48,893 bases of DNA from Planctomycetota bacterium (GTDB lineage Bacteria; Planctomycetota; JAJSAM01; JAJVHW01). A model generated the notes under the pieces. It searched no databases. It saw nothing but the letters and a program-made list of their open reading frames with translations, and was not told the DNA's origin. Shown in pieces: positions 6,432 through 13,697 of the stretch; position 1 is the first letter of the stretch, and each line of letters begins with the position of its first letter. The position numbers and the translations under genes are program-made. The DNA is taken from NCBI GenBank assembly GCA_022072415.1, contig JAJVHW010000066.1, forward strand, positions 1 through 48,893, in the 5' to 3' direction.

Positions 6432-6635
6432 TTCCCCGCGGACCTCCTCCACGCCGGCCTCGGCCATCAGCCGGGACAGGGACAGCGCCGAGATCCCCTG
6501 CCTCGGCGCGCCCTGGGGGCCTGCGGTTGCGGCAGCAGGTTCCCCTTCTTCTTCTCCCCCCTCCTGCGCGAGCAGGGCCTTCAACTCCTCCAGCAGCTCG
6601 CCGATCTGCGCGATGATCTCGTCCGCCCGGCTCAC
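6429..6635 (-). CDS. Small acidic coiled-coil protein
   Basis: A 68-residue protein starting at GTG, coupled by GTGA to the upstream gene. Residues 3-25 form a regular Leu/Ile heptad helix (IIAQIGELLEELKALLAQ). A Glu/Gly and Pro/Ala-rich linker and a second short helix follow (SLSRLMAEAGVEEV). No family recognised. Its stop lies inside the repeated TGAGTGTCGCTCC element that precedes lysozyme. Confidence 0.6.
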   Translation of the reverse strand: MSRADEIIAQIGELLEELKALLAQEGGEEEGEPAAATAGPQGAPRQGISALSLSRLMAEAGVEEVRGE

Positions 6636-6961
6636 AGCAGCTTCTCCCCGTTCTGCAGCTTCTCGGCCACGATCTTCGCCATGCTGCGGAACTGGATGCG
6701 GCCGGAGGCCAGGATCTTCGTCGCCGTCTCCGCCACCCTCGCGATCGCGTTCATGTCCCGCTGCGGCAGGGCCTGCCGGTGCCGGGCGTAGATCGCCAGC
6801 GCCACGCCGAAGGCGGCCTCGGCCTCGCTGTCCGTCAGCCCCTCCATCGTCATCAGCCCGTCGATGATCGCCTGGCCGATGTGCGCCTCCTTGTCCGTGA
6901 GCGGCCGTACCAGCAGCGATTCAACGGGCGCTATGCCCTCAGTGCCGTCGAGTAGTCCCAT
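6632..6961 (-). CDS. Phage protein of unknown function
   Basis: A 109-residue, mainly helical protein (for example AHIGQAIIDGLMTMEGL and AEAAFGVALAIYARHRQAL). Basic residues are concentrated near the C-terminus. It overlaps the upstream Cys-rich gene by 31 bases and the downstream coiled-coil gene by four. The final gene of the left early/middle block before lysis. I do not recognise it. Confidence 0.65.
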   Translation of the reverse strand: MGLLDGTEGIAPVESLLVRPLTDKEAHIGQAIIDGLMTMEGLTDSEAEAAFGVALAIYARHRQALPQRDMNAIARVAETATKILASGRIQFRSMAKIVAEKLQNGEKLL

Positions 6962-7212
6962 GGTGTGTCCTTCAGTTGGCTCAGGATGTCCGAGCGGATG
7001 GAGTAGATGCGCTCGTAGCGATGGCGCGTGGGGTGCCGATCGCGGCGGCGCTCGTGGTTGGCGCTGTTGACGTAGAGGTGATAATCCGTGCAGGCGAGCT
7101 CCTTCTCGGCGCAGTAGGCGCGGTGCGGGCAGCCCGCGCAGGGGCAGGCGCCGTCATCCAGCACCATCTTGACGAACTCCACCAGCCTGACCTCGTTGTC
7201 ATCCAGCAGCAT
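6931..7212 (-). CDS. Cysteine-rich putative zinc-binding protein
   Basis: A 93-residue protein with a Cys cluster at residues 23-41 (CPCAGCPHRAYCAEKELAC), probably binding a metal. A basic, Tyr-rich region with RRDRHPTRHRYERIY follows. It overlaps neighbours on both sides, as usual in this operon. A DNA- or RNA-binding accessory role is possible but not demonstrated. Confidence 0.6.
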   Translation of the reverse strand: MLLDDNEVRLVEFVKMVLDDGACPCAGCPHRAYCAEKELACTDYHLYVNSANHERRRDRHPTRHRYERIYSIRSDILSQLKDTPWDYSTALRA

Positions 7213-7396
7213 GCGGTACCCGCTTCTTCGTCAGATGCCAGAACCCGCAGTGCGGGCAGCGGTAGTGATACAGCGGCAGGCCCCGGGCCTCGGCACGCTT
7301 GCGGGCGATCCGCGCGCTCTCGTAGCGGACCTTCGAGAGGCAGCGGGCCTGCCGCTCCGGGTCGAACTCACGCCGTTGCTTCTCGTTGCGCGCCAT
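7199..7396 (-). CDS. Small zinc-ribbon phage protein
   Basis: A 65-residue basic protein. It has a conserved helix (CLSKVRYESARIARKRAEARG) then YRCPHCGFWHLTKK, a pattern common in short phage proteins where the CPxCxxWH half carries the zinc ligands. The exact function of this group is not established; regulation or nucleic-acid binding is usual speculation. Overlaps the next gene by 14 bases. Confidence 0.7.
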   Translation of the reverse strand: MARNEKQRREFDPERQARCLSKVRYESARIARKRAEARGLPLYHYRCPHCGFWHLTKKRVPHAAG

Positions 7397-7547
7397 GCTC
7401 GCGTCCCGTCCGTTTCAGCCAGTCCTCAAAACTCTCCCCGCGCTGCGGGCTGTCCTCCAGCTCGAAGTCGAAGGACAGCCCCTCGCCCATGGCGGCCAGC
7501 TCCGCGTCCGTGTACGGGTATCCCAGGCGTGTGGTGCGCTCGTCCAT
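7368..7547 (-). CDS. Small acidic protein
   Basis: A 59-residue protein whose ATG overlaps the upstream stop (TGATG). It contains GYPYTDAELAAMGEG and EDWLKRTGREHG, giving a short helical, acidic protein with a basic end. No family recognised. Confidence 0.55.
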   Translation of the reverse strand: MDERTTRLGYPYTDAELAAMGEGLSFDFELEDSPQRGESFEDWLKRTGREHGAQREATA

Positions 7548-7726
7548 CAGTACACCGCCTGCGGTTTCAATTCGATGCCGAGATCGTGCACGAGGCGGAT
7601 CTGATCGGAGACCTGCCGCACGAAGCTGCCCATGCCCTTGGCCTTGCCCACCCCCATCAAGACCGCCACACTCGCCTCTCGCTGCTCGGCGGCCTTGGTG
7701 GCGGGTGGGATCGGATAGATGTCCAT
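7547..7726 (-). CDS. Small protein of unknown function
   Basis: A 59-residue reading frame (MDIYPIPPATKAAEQ...ELKPQAVY) lying between well-supported genes. Its TGA shares bases with the next ATG. A central segment VAVLMGVGKAKGMGSF is followed by a helix (RQVSDQIRLVHDLGI). Reading frame, spacing and coupling make it a real gene; its function is unknown. Confidence 0.55.
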   Translation of the reverse strand: MDIYPIPPATKAAEQREASVAVLMGVGKAKGMGSFVRQVSDQIRLVHDLGIELKPQAVY

Positions 7727-7732
7727 GCCGGC

Positions 7733-8119
7733 TTACTGCACCGTGGCGAACAGATCCGCCTGCGGCGAGCAGTCCAGCACCTTGCGGATGTAGACGATCT
7801 CCTGATCGTCCTCGTCGCGCACGTCGGGCGGCAGTTTCGAGCACGCCCTGGCGGCGTCGAAGTTCTTGGCCTTCATGCCAACCGTCTTGAGCCGTCCCTT
7901 CGCCTTCTTCCGCCGCTTGGCAATCGCCTTCATCTGCGTCTTGACCCGCTCGGCCTCCGTGTCGCAGGCGTCCAGCTCGTCGTTGACCTCGCGGATCACC
8001 TGCTCGCGATCGGCGAGATTCGTGACCGTGGTCTTGCCGTCGCTCGGATCGTTCTCCCGCGTAACCGGCGGCTCGGTGTTGTAGATCGGGCTGACCAGCC
8101 CGGCGGATTCTGCTCTCAT
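7733..8119 (-). CDS. Basic coiled-coil protein of unknown function
   Basis: A 128-residue protein. Residues 40-80 form a long helix ending in a lysine/arginine cluster (KAIAKRRKKAKGRLK), which suggests nucleic-acid contact. The C-terminus includes DEDDQEIVYIRKVLDCSPQADLF. A ribosome binding site GCGAGG lies about eight bases before the ATG. Not recognised. Confidence 0.65.
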   Translation of the reverse strand: MRAESAGLVSPIYNTEPPVTRENDPSDGKTTVTNLADREQVIREVNDELDACDTEAERVKTQMKAIAKRRKKAKGRLKTVGMKAKNFDAARACSKLPPDVRDEDDQEIVYIRKVLDCSPQADLFATVQ

Positions 8120-8147
8120 GTTCGATTCCTCGCTGTGTGTGGGCCGA

Positions 8148-8453
8148 TTACAGTTCGATGCGCGTGGCGAGCAGGCGCAGCCCCGTCGCCATGCTGCTCA
8201 CCGTCTCCGCGCGGGCATGAAGGAACTGCGCCAGTTCGCAGCGCGCTTCGACGGTAACTGGCTTCATATTCGACGCCGCGTCGGGAGGCTGCGGCGTCGG
8301 GACCACGACCATCTGCACGCGCTCGTTGATCAGGCCGATCGCCTTATCCATCTCGTCCAGCGCCTTGATTAACTCGTCCGCCGCCTCGCGCACCTGCGCG
8401 CGCCGCGTCGCGCCCTCACCTCCAACGATCTGTCCGCCAATCATTGCTGCCAT
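8148..8453 (-). CDS. Helical protein of unknown function
   Basis: A 101-residue protein with GAGG eight bases before its ATG. The first part is glycine-rich (MIGGQIVGGEG). A helix (REAADELIKALDEMDKAIGLI), a proline break (PTPQPPDAA) and a second helix follow. Upstream DNA is open in the same frame, but the ribosome binding site and following overlap-free spacing support the 8453 start. Confidence 0.6.
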   Translation of the reverse strand: MAAMIGGQIVGGEGATRRAQVREAADELIKALDEMDKAIGLINERVQMVVVPTPQPPDAASNMKPVTVEARCELAQFLHARAETVSSMATGLRLLATRIEL

Positions 8454-8479
8454 GTCGATTACCTCGCTGTATGTGTGAA

Positions 8480-8947
8480 TTACGCGGCCTTCGCCGCACC
8501 GTGAATGCCGTCCCATACCGTGACCGCGACGGCCAGAGCGGCCCATGCGTGAGATCGCACGCCGTAGAGCGGGCCGGGCGCCGCCTTTTTCCCGATCGCA
8601 TCGGGACCGAAGCGATCGAGCAATGCCTGCCGAATGTGCGGATCCTTGGCGCGCGCGCTCCCGCACAGGTGCAACTTCACATCGCGCCGATAGACGAGCA
8701 TCGCGGCATCGGGCGCGCGCCACGCCTGGACATACCGCCCGATCCACATGCAGGTCTCGAAGACTTCCCTGCCGACCGGCATGCCGTAACTGGCGATCAT
8801 CTCCAGCGCCAGCAGATCGGCCGGGTGCGCCGCCGCCATCTGCAAGATCTCCGGGTTATCGAACACGCCCGAGTCGCGCACCCCCCGGCCGTCGAACCAG
8901 CACCAGCCCGATTGCGTCGTGCCCGGATCAATCGCGAGGATGCTCAT
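8480..8947 (-). CDS. RuvC-like Holliday junction resolvase/endonuclease
   Basis: A 155-residue protein that begins with the RNase H-fold signature LAIDPGTTQSGWCW (Asp7). An acidic residue in the next conserved block follows (LLALEMIASYG, Glu49), then a C-terminal helix with RSHAWAALAVAV in the place of the late catalytic motif. These are the elements of phage RuvC-type resolvases that cut branched DNA before or during packaging. It is coupled by ATGA to the NinB-like gene, a frequent phage pairing. Confidence 0.8.
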   Translation of the reverse strand: MSILAIDPGTTQSGWCWFDGRGVRDSGVFDNPEILQMAAAHPADLLALEMIASYGMPVGREVFETCMWIGRYVQAWRAPDAAMLVYRRDVKLHLCGSARAKDPHIRQALLDRFGPDAIGKKAAPGPLYGVRSHAWAALAVAVTVWDGIHGAAKAA

Positions 8948-9363
8948 GCCCGCCTCCTTGTGGCCCGCCAATTTTTGTCTGCACACGGGATGATGCAACC
9001 GATGCCGGCGGCCTCCCGGATGCAGCGGTCGATAAAGGCGCTCATCTGAGCCGAGGTCATCTCGGAGACGCGCACGATGTGATACCACTCGTGGCCGTCC
9101 TTGGCGTGGTAGACACGCGGCGCGTACATGCCGAGCAGCAGTTCGTAGAACTCCTCCTCGTCCTCTCCGGAGGCGCGCGCGAACAGCGGCAGGACCGTGC
9201 TGAAGAAATACCCGCGCTGCTCTTCGGTTTTCTCCGGCATCTTCTGGCTGATGCGGATGACGTAGGGCTTCTCGCCGTCCACCGGCAGGCTCTCGCACAC
9301 CGCGAGCAGGTGCGCCTTCTGGCTCTCGCCGTAGAGGATGATCGTGTGCGTGCGCTCGGTCAT
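8944..9363 (-). CDS. NinB-like recombination protein
   Basis: A 139-residue protein. It carries KPYVIRISQKMPEKTEEQRGYFFSTVLPLF and, near the end, MTSAQMSAFIDRCIREAAGIGCIIP, resembling the NinB/YbcN group that acts in phage recombination with single-stranded DNA and resolvases. The order NinB then RuvC/RusA-type nuclease is common in lambdoid phages. The match is from remembered pattern, so the family name is moderately secure. Confidence 0.65.
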   Translation of the reverse strand: MTERTHTIILYGESQKAHLLAVCESLPVDGEKPYVIRISQKMPEKTEEQRGYFFSTVLPLFARASGEDEEEFYELLLGMYAPRVYHAKDGHEWYHIVRVSEMTSAQMSAFIDRCIREAAGIGCIIPCADKNWRATRRRA

Positions 9364-10220
9364 GCGTGCTTGCCCATAGCCTCCACGGCGACCGCGGCCG
9401 CATCGCGCACGGCGATCAGCGCCTTCAACTGCGGGTCGGACTGCTGTAGTGCAGCGAGGTATGCGCGCACGGCTTCCTCGGCCTCGGTGTGGACGCGGCG
9501 TAGGAAATCCGTAGTTTTCCCTACGTCCGCGGCCTCCTGCTCGTCGTGCACCTTGGCGATAACGGCGCGGTCGATCTCGACACGGCCCATTGATTCTTCG
9601 AGTTCCCGGCCAAAGATCTGCTTCATGCCCTCGCGCGCCTCAGGGATAACGGCACGATCCGTGACGGCGTGGCGCTTGGCCTCCGCGTTGGCGAGATAGC
9701 AGTCACGGCAGAGGCTGCCGGAGTTCGGTGAGCATTCCTTGCCGCATTGCGTGCATTTCTGGTTGCGTACCGGCTTCAGCGTTCTGACGCCCCCGAGACG
9801 CCAGATGGGCTCGCCGCCCCGCTCGCCCTCCGTGTGCGCGTGACCGCGCCCGCGCAGGCTGGAGAGATTGCTGGTCACCTGCACCTTCGTCAGTCCCGTG
9901 ATCGTCATCAGCTCGGTGGCCGTATGGCCGTCGGTGCTGATGGCCTCCAACAGACGGGCGGCAATCGTGCCGGCCGCGGGCGTCTGGACTGGCGATGGAT
10001 CCGACACAGAGGCGGCGGAGCCATTGGCCATCCGCCCCTTATCCGTGATCCGCCAGCGGTGCAGGCCATCCTCGCGAGCGTGCCCAAGGCCGCGCAGCTC
10101 GTCGAGTGCATTGCCGACGACCAGCGGCGAGGCGCCGATCACCTGCGCGATGACGGCGGCCGTCGGCGCCTCCTGTGCCTTGCAGAGATGCGTGCGTACC
10201 TGATCGGTGAGAGTGCTCAT
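9360..10220 (-). CDS. Winged-helix and zinc-ribbon DNA-binding protein
   Basis: A 286-residue protein. Two winged-helix-like units are visible: residues 5-62 (AAVIAQVIGASPLVVGNALDELRGLGHA) and about 85-142 (TELMTITGLTKVQVTSNLSSLRGRGHA ... PIWRL). A four-Cys zinc ribbon follows (CTQCGKEC...CRDC, about 156-174). The C-terminal half is a helical, charged domain. Role unknown; location between the 22-residue microgene and NinB suggests replication or recombination. Confidence 0.7.
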   Translation of the reverse strand: MSTLTDQVRTHLCKAQEAPTAAVIAQVIGASPLVVGNALDELRGLGHAREDGLHRWRITDKGRMANGSAASVSDPSPVQTPAAGTIAARLLEAISTDGHTATELMTITGLTKVQVTSNLSSLRGRGHAHTEGERGGEPIWRLGGVRTLKPVRNQKCTQCGKECSPNSGSLCRDCYLANAEAKRHAVTDRAVIPEAREGMKQIFGRELEESMGRVEIDRAVIAKVHDEQEAADVGKTTDFLRRVHTEAEEAVRAYLAALQQSDPQLKALIAVRDAAAVAVEAMGKHA

Positions 10221-10285
10221 GCCGCCTCCCGCATTTCCTGCTGCAGCACGTCAGCGGCTTGCAGTAGCATCGCTTTCAGAGTCAT
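10217..10285 (-). CDS. 22-residue microprotein with coupled start and stop
   Basis: A very short frame, MTLKAMLLQAADVLQQEMREAA. Its ATG overlaps the stop of the upstream gene (ATGA) and its own stop overlaps the ATG of the downstream gene (ATGA). Such double coupling is unlikely by chance and at least shows that ribosomes can pass through. It is a single amphipathic helix by composition. Confidence 0.4.
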   Translation of the reverse strand: MTLKAMLLQAADVLQQEMREAA

Positions 10286-10467
10286 CGCTTCGCGTCCTCC
10301 TCGCACGCCTGCGCCGCCTCGGCAAAACTCGCGTACTCACCGATGCGGACCTGCGCGCCTCGGTAGACCTCGCACGGACGGTGCGCGCTGTAGCGGCCGT
10401 TGTTCCGGTACACGCGATAGCCAGAATCGGATTGCATGATGTTCGCGGTCATGCGGGTCCAGTGCAT
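10282..10467 (-). CDS. Small protein of unknown function
   Basis: A 61-residue frame after the helicase gene. It contains GYRVYRNNGRYSAHRPCEVYRGAQ and EYASFAEAAQACEEDAKR, like short phage proteins with a single beta-sheet unit and a terminal helix. An alternative Met at residue 6 (10452) is equally possible; neither has a clear ribosome binding site. Confidence 0.5.
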   Translation of the reverse strand: MHWTRMTANIMQSDSGYRVYRNNGRYSAHRPCEVYRGAQVRIGEYASFAEAAQACEEDAKR

Positions 10468-10477
10468 GGGTTGCGGG

Positions 10478-11422
10478 TCATGGAATGCGTGCCTCCCGGT
10501 CGCTGAAAAGCAGCGAGGTCTTGTCGAACCACAGCCCTAACTTTCCCTCCCATTCGCCGTTGCGCTGCTTCTCGCAGATGAACAGCGCGTCCGACTCGCG
10601 ATCGTGGGCGTGATCGAGATCCTGCTGCGCCTTGGCTTTCTTCTTGTTGTGCCAGATGACGAACACGTTATCGGGCATATTCGTCAGGTCTGCGTGACCG
10701 GATACGTCCATCTTCCCGGGCACACCTTCATCGGCGACTTTCTTGGAGTGCGCGACCAGATGCACGTGCAGGCCGGAATCCTTGGCATAGGTGCAGAGTT
10801 TGTCGATGAACCGCTTCTGCGTGGTGTAGTCATCCGCGTCCATACCGCACTTCATCAACGAGTCGATGATGATGTGCTGGCAGCCTATTTCCTCGCGCAC
10901 GTACCGGCTCAACGCGAGCACGCGGGTGGTGTTCACCGTGCCAACTTGGTCGTAGATCCAGATCCCACCCTGGATGCCGGCGAAGAATTCGCGAACCTCT
11001 GAGGGAGACAGGGATTCGGCGCGGATGAACTGCCGCGCCATGCGCTTGAGGGTCTTGATCGGGTGCATCTCGAAAGAGGCGATGCAGGATCGCTCGCCTT
11101 GCGCCGTGAAGCCCAGCGCGATCTGGTTCAGCGCCATCGACTTCAAATGGCCGTTGATCCCGGTCCATAGCGAGAGCTCGCCGGGCCGGAACCGTACCTT
11201 GTCGCGCACACCCTCCCAGGGCAGCGTTGCGCCGATGATCTCCTCGTGCATGCAGAAGGCGTCGATGAGATCCGATTCCCATGCCTCGGCCTTGCGCACC
11301 CGGGCCTGATCCTCCTCCGAGAGTTCGTATCGCGACCAGTCGATCGCCGCGTCGTGCACGACGTTGGCGCCATAGTCCTTGGCCTGCTGAAATCTCCGCT
11401 CCGCCCGCTCAACCAGTCCCAT
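10478..11422 (-). CDS. Replicative DNA helicase (DnaB/RecA-fold)
   Basis: A 314-residue protein consisting mainly of one RecA-like motor domain. The P-loop reads TGINGHLKSM: the usual second glycine before Lys-Ser is replaced by leucine. Walker B is HIIIDSLMKCG; an arginine/lysine-rich region and SGHADLTNMPDNVFVIWHNKK follow, as in phage DnaB-like helicases. Start 11422 is chosen because GAGG lies six bases upstream and the overlap with the primase gene is short; an in-frame ATG at 11461 would add 13 residues. It should unwind DNA at the fork together with the zinc-domain protein upstream. Confidence 0.8.
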   Translation of the reverse strand: MGLVERAERRFQQAKDYGANVVHDAAIDWSRYELSEEDQARVRKAEAWESDLIDAFCMHEEIIGATLPWEGVRDKVRFRPGELSLWTGINGHLKSMALNQIALGFTAQGERSCIASFEMHPIKTLKRMARQFIRAESLSPSEVREFFAGIQGGIWIYDQVGTVNTTRVLALSRYVREEIGCQHIIIDSLMKCGMDADDYTTQKRFIDKLCTYAKDSGLHVHLVAHSKKVADEGVPGKMDVSGHADLTNMPDNVFVIWHNKKKAKAQQDLDHAHDRESDALFICEKQRNGEWEGKLGLWFDKTSLLFSDREARIP

Positions 11423-11834
11423 ACGCCGCCTCGTCGATGGCTCGTAGTTTGCGAACCGCATCACGCAGCCGCTTCATGTCGTCTTCGGAAAGCGCTTTGC
11501 CTTTCGCGATGTCCTCCGCGGCGATCAGCACAACGCCGATCTCGAACTGCGCGCAGTGCCACGCATCGGGCAGCGGCATGCGCTTGGCCTTCGGGGTGTG
11601 GTGTGCGATCTCGACGCGCGGCGGGAACAGGTCGGTTATCTCAAGCCCCACTGCGGCCACGATGTCGTAGACGCTGCAGCCGGCGAAGCATGTCACCAGC
11701 ACCTTGCCGTCCTCGGACTCGCGCACCGAGAGCGACGGGGAGCGGTCTTCGTGCGCTGGGCATTTCGCCGTCCACTGGCCGGGCTGGGATTCGCGAACGC
11801 CCTCCAGGCGCGATAGCAGGGCCTCGGCATTCAT
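11409..11834 (-). CDS. Primase-type zinc-binding domain protein
   Basis: A 141-residue protein. The motif CPAHEDRSPSLSV...VLVTCFAGC (residues 25-52) is the Cys-x2-His ... Cys-x2-Cys zinc module of DnaG/T7-gp4-type primases, followed by VYDIVAAVGLEITDLFPP. A catalytic TOPRIM domain is not present; the C-terminal part is a helical extension. The protein may recognise template DNA and work with the helicase or host DnaG. Start overlaps the initiator stop (ATGA). Confidence 0.75.
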   Translation of the reverse strand: MNAEALLSRLEGVRESQPGQWTAKCPAHEDRSPSLSVRESEDGKVLVTCFAGCSVYDIVAAVGLEITDLFPPRVEIAHHTPKAKRMPLPDAWHCAQFEIGVVLIAAEDIAKGKALSEDDMKRLRDAVRKLRAIDEAAYGTG

Positions 11835-12634
11835 GCGCCGCTCCTCGGCATGTTGATGATGCCTCGCATCCACTCCGGCAGATCGTCTCCCCCGGCTGGG
11901 GGGGCGGCCCACTCCTCGAGGAACCGGTCCGAGGGGCCGAAGAACGTCGACGCCTGCTGGACGTACTCGGTTCCGAGTTTCTTGGTCGCGGTCAGGAAAG
12001 CGATGTAGCGGTCCAGGCCATCCGCGATGACCTGCTGGGGGTGTCGTCGCCGTGCTGCTCGCCATGCAGCCAGCGCCGCCTTCTTCGGGTTGCCGCCGAC
12101 ACGCTTGGGGTAGCGTCGCCAGAGCACCTCGAATTCCTCGGGGTAGGTCGCCGTCGAACCATCCGGCTGTTTGGGATGGTTCAAGGTAGTTTCTTTTTTC
12201 GACTCCGACTCCGACTCCGACTCCGACTCCGTGCGCGCGTGACCGTCACTTGTCAGGCATTTGTCAGCCGCATGCCTGACAATTTCATTGTTAAACTCTT
12301 GATTGTTATCGGTGGTAGGTGCTGGGAACTTGCTTTTCTTGGCGCGACTGCGCTGGTTGAAGTTCGGGATGAGGATGTAGGGCTTCCCGTCAACGACGTA
12401 CCCTTTTATGAGCCCTGCGCGCAGTAATTCGTCCAGCATTCCGGCACACATCGACTCGTCAATTGACCGTCGGTTGACGAACGCGCGCCGGCAGATGACC
12501 GACACGCGACCGTCATACCGGCCGAAGTCATCGGCGAGCAGGATCAGGCGAACGAACAGCGCCTCGGCCTCCAGGCTGACCGAGCCGACCGGATCGCTGT
12601 CGAGAAGCCCTTCGCGCACGATCCGGCTAGGCAT
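11831..12634 (-). CDS. Replication initiator-like protein (O-type)
   Basis: A 267-residue protein. The N-terminal 100 residues form a winged-helix-like domain (SLEAEALFVRLILLADDFGRYDG ... YILIPNFNQRS). A low-complexity linker with an alternating Glu-Ser run follows. The C-terminal part, YPEEFEVLWRRYPKRVGGNPKKAA, resembles the helicase-loading region of phage replication proteins. Gene order initiator, primase module, helicase is coherent. The linker is encoded by tandem hexamers next to AT-rich DNA, a possible origin. Confidence 0.7.
   Translation of the reverse strand: MPSRIVREGLLDSDPVGSVSLEAEALFVRLILLADDFGRYDGRVSVICRRAFVNRRSIDESMCAGMLDELLRAGLIKGYVVDGKPYILIPNFNQRSRAKKSKFPAPTTDNNQEFNNEIVRHAADKCLTSDGHARTESESESESESKKETTLNHPKQPDGSTATYPEEFEVLWRRYPKRVGGNPKKAALAAWRAARRRHPQQVIADGLDRYIAFLTATKKLGTEYVQQASTFFGPSDRFLEEWAAPPAGGDDLPEWMRGIINMPRSGA
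12201..12310. other. Candidate replication origin: hexamer repeats plus AT-rich DNA inside the initiator gene
   Basis: Five exact tandem copies of gactcc occupy 12201-12230. On one side (12181-12200) is a T-rich run, and 12270-12310 on the other is clearly AT-rich for this genome (tgacaatttcattgttaaac...). In lambda the origin likewise lies within gene O as repeats beside an AT-rich stretch. The parallel is architectural only; no initiator-binding site is proven. Confidence 0.35.
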
Positions 12635-12827
12635 GAGACAACCCCAGCCATTGCTCCATCGCCTCGACCTGGCGCGCGCTGCGGCAACTGATCGCAACCT
12701 GCAGCTCGCGGTAGATGCGCATGCGCTCGCTCCGCGGGCACGCTTCCAGCTCCTCCCGCAGCTCGCGGATCCGCCGCTCCCGGCGGGCGTCGAAGAACAA
12801 CCCGGAGGCGTCGACGACCTCACTCAC
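12627..12827 (-). CDS. Small helical protein of unknown function
   Basis: A 66-residue protein starting at GTG that overlaps the upstream stop (GTGA). It contains a strongly charged helix (DARRERRIRELREELEAC) and MRIYRELQVAISCRSARQVEAMEQWLG. It overlaps the initiator start by eight bases. Not recognised. Confidence 0.6.
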   Translation of the reverse strand: MSEVVDASGLFFDARRERRIRELREELEACPRSERMRIYRELQVAISCRSARQVEAMEQWLGLSHA

Positions 12828-13063
12828 CGTTCGAATTCCCCGGTCAGATCGCCGTCGTCGGAATTTTTTCCGAAACCTTCCTTTGCCTGATCGGCATCGA
12901 GCAGGCGAGACTCTCCCCATACGCCGCGGCGCACGAGAGATTTGGCGAAACCATTGACGGAGCGATCGGTCCTATGAGCGAGCATCGACAAGGCTTTAAA
13001 CGTCGCCTCATCGACGTAGAACCGCAATTCGAATTCGTCCTTGCTGGACTTGCGTGCAGCCAT
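12824..13063 (-). CDS. Ribbon-helix-helix-like protein
   Basis: A 79-residue protein with GAGGAG about ten bases before the ATG. Residues 10-48 (FELRFYVDEATFKALSMLAH then GFAKSLVRRGVWG) fit a beta strand followed by two helices, as in Arc/MetJ-type DNA-binding proteins. The tail is acidic. It would bind DNA as a dimer; location after cro suggests early regulation. Confidence 0.55.
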   Translation of the reverse strand: MAARKSSKDEFELRFYVDEATFKALSMLAHRTDRSVNGFAKSLVRRGVWGESRLLDADQAKEGFGKNSDDGDLTGEFER

Positions 13064-13151
13064 TCTGTGTTCTCCTCGCCCGGCCTGCTGGCCTTGGAAA
13101 CGAGCGGCCGGGTTCCTATGTCTGTGTTACATCGTGCTCACCTGCGCGCGT

Positions 13152-13268
13152 TTACCTTCCCGCAGCAAAGAGAGCGGCGCCCCGAGAAGGCGGCGCCGAA
13201 AGACAGTGGGGAGGATCGCGATTTGCCGGATGCGCTCCGGTGGGCGTAAAGGCATTCTGCGGGCTCAC
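13152..13268 (-). CDS. Doubtful 38-residue frame
   Basis: A GTG start overlapping the stop of the upstream 59-residue gene (GTGA). The product is Pro/Ala-rich (MSPQNAFTPTGAHPANRD...) without clear structure. The coupling is the only support. The stretch 13064-13151 beyond it holds only the ribosome binding site of the next gene. Confidence 0.25.
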   Translation of the reverse strand: MSPQNAFTPTGAHPANRDPPHCLSAPPSRGAALFAAGR

Positions 13269-13444
13269 CATGCGCACGCCCTCCGTGCCCAGGTGATGAC
13301 GTACATCGCCGCATACGAGGCGATGACGACGGCCACCGTGCATTTCAACGCGAAGATGCCGAGCTCGTGCGCGTACGTCCGCCACAGGTTCACCGGGCGC
13401 TCGTGGCGCCAGCGGTATTCGGCCCGGGCGGCGGCGGAGATCAT
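13265..13444 (-). CDS. 59-residue membrane protein
   Basis: Its ATG overlaps the cro stop (ATGA). The N-terminus is basic with several Trp (RAEYRWRHERPVNLWRTY). One membrane helix covers about residues 30-51 (IFALKCTVAVVIASYAAMYVI). First gene after cro on the leftward early transcript; function unknown. Confidence 0.5.
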   Translation of the reverse strand: MISAAARAEYRWRHERPVNLWRTYAHELGIFALKCTVAVVIASYAAMYVITWARRACAW

Positions 13445-13662
13445 GCGGCGTCTTTCGGGGCGAATATCTCAGCGAGGTCCGGGCGGAGATCGCGCGCCAT
13501 CACTTCGCCAGCCGTAGCTTTTTCAATCGCTGCGCACTGTTCGGGTGGCACTGGGCGCTCCCCGCGTACCCACTGGTTCACGGCCTGTGGGGAGACTTTG
13601 AGAATTTTCGCCAACGCGGCCTGTCCCCCGACGACCTGCGCTGCGCGTTGCATGGCGCTCAT
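13441..13662 (-). CDS. YdaS/Cro-type repressor
   Basis: A 73-residue helix-turn-helix protein: MSAMQRAAQVVGGQAALAKIL then VSPQAVNQWVRGERPVPPEQC is the pattern of YdaS-type Cro-like regulators. It faces the CI-type gene across a shared operator region. The start at 13662 is preferred over the in-frame ATG at 13680 because the promoter -10 box lies at 13669-13674; transcription would begin at about the ATG, giving a leaderless message. It would bind the AAGCAnnTGCTT-like operators and favour lytic growth. Confidence 0.75.
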   Translation of the reverse strand: MSAMQRAAQVVGGQAALAKILKVSPQAVNQWVRGERPVPPEQCAAIEKATAGEVMARDLRPDLAEIFAPKDAA

Positions 13663-13668
13663 GTCGCC

Positions 13669-13697
13669 ATTAAAGCACATGCTTTAGCATTACTCAA
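13669..13697 (-). promoter_or_regulatory. Leftward early promoter of the cro-type gene
   Basis: On the minus strand TTGAGT (13697-13692) and TTTAAT (13674-13669) are separated by exactly 17 bases. The start would be about 13662, the A of the cro ATG, so the mRNA is predicted to be leaderless. The operator palindrome at 13671-13686 covers the -10 box and the second operator touches the -35 box. Confidence 0.7.

Noticed and set aside
12201-12230. CRISPR-like repeat
   Set aside because: The repeat unit is six bases in direct tandem without spacers; no CRISPR array occurs in the window.
13663-13680. Earlier ATG for the cro-type gene
   Set aside because: It lies inside the -10 box and operator; the promoter predicts transcription from 13662.
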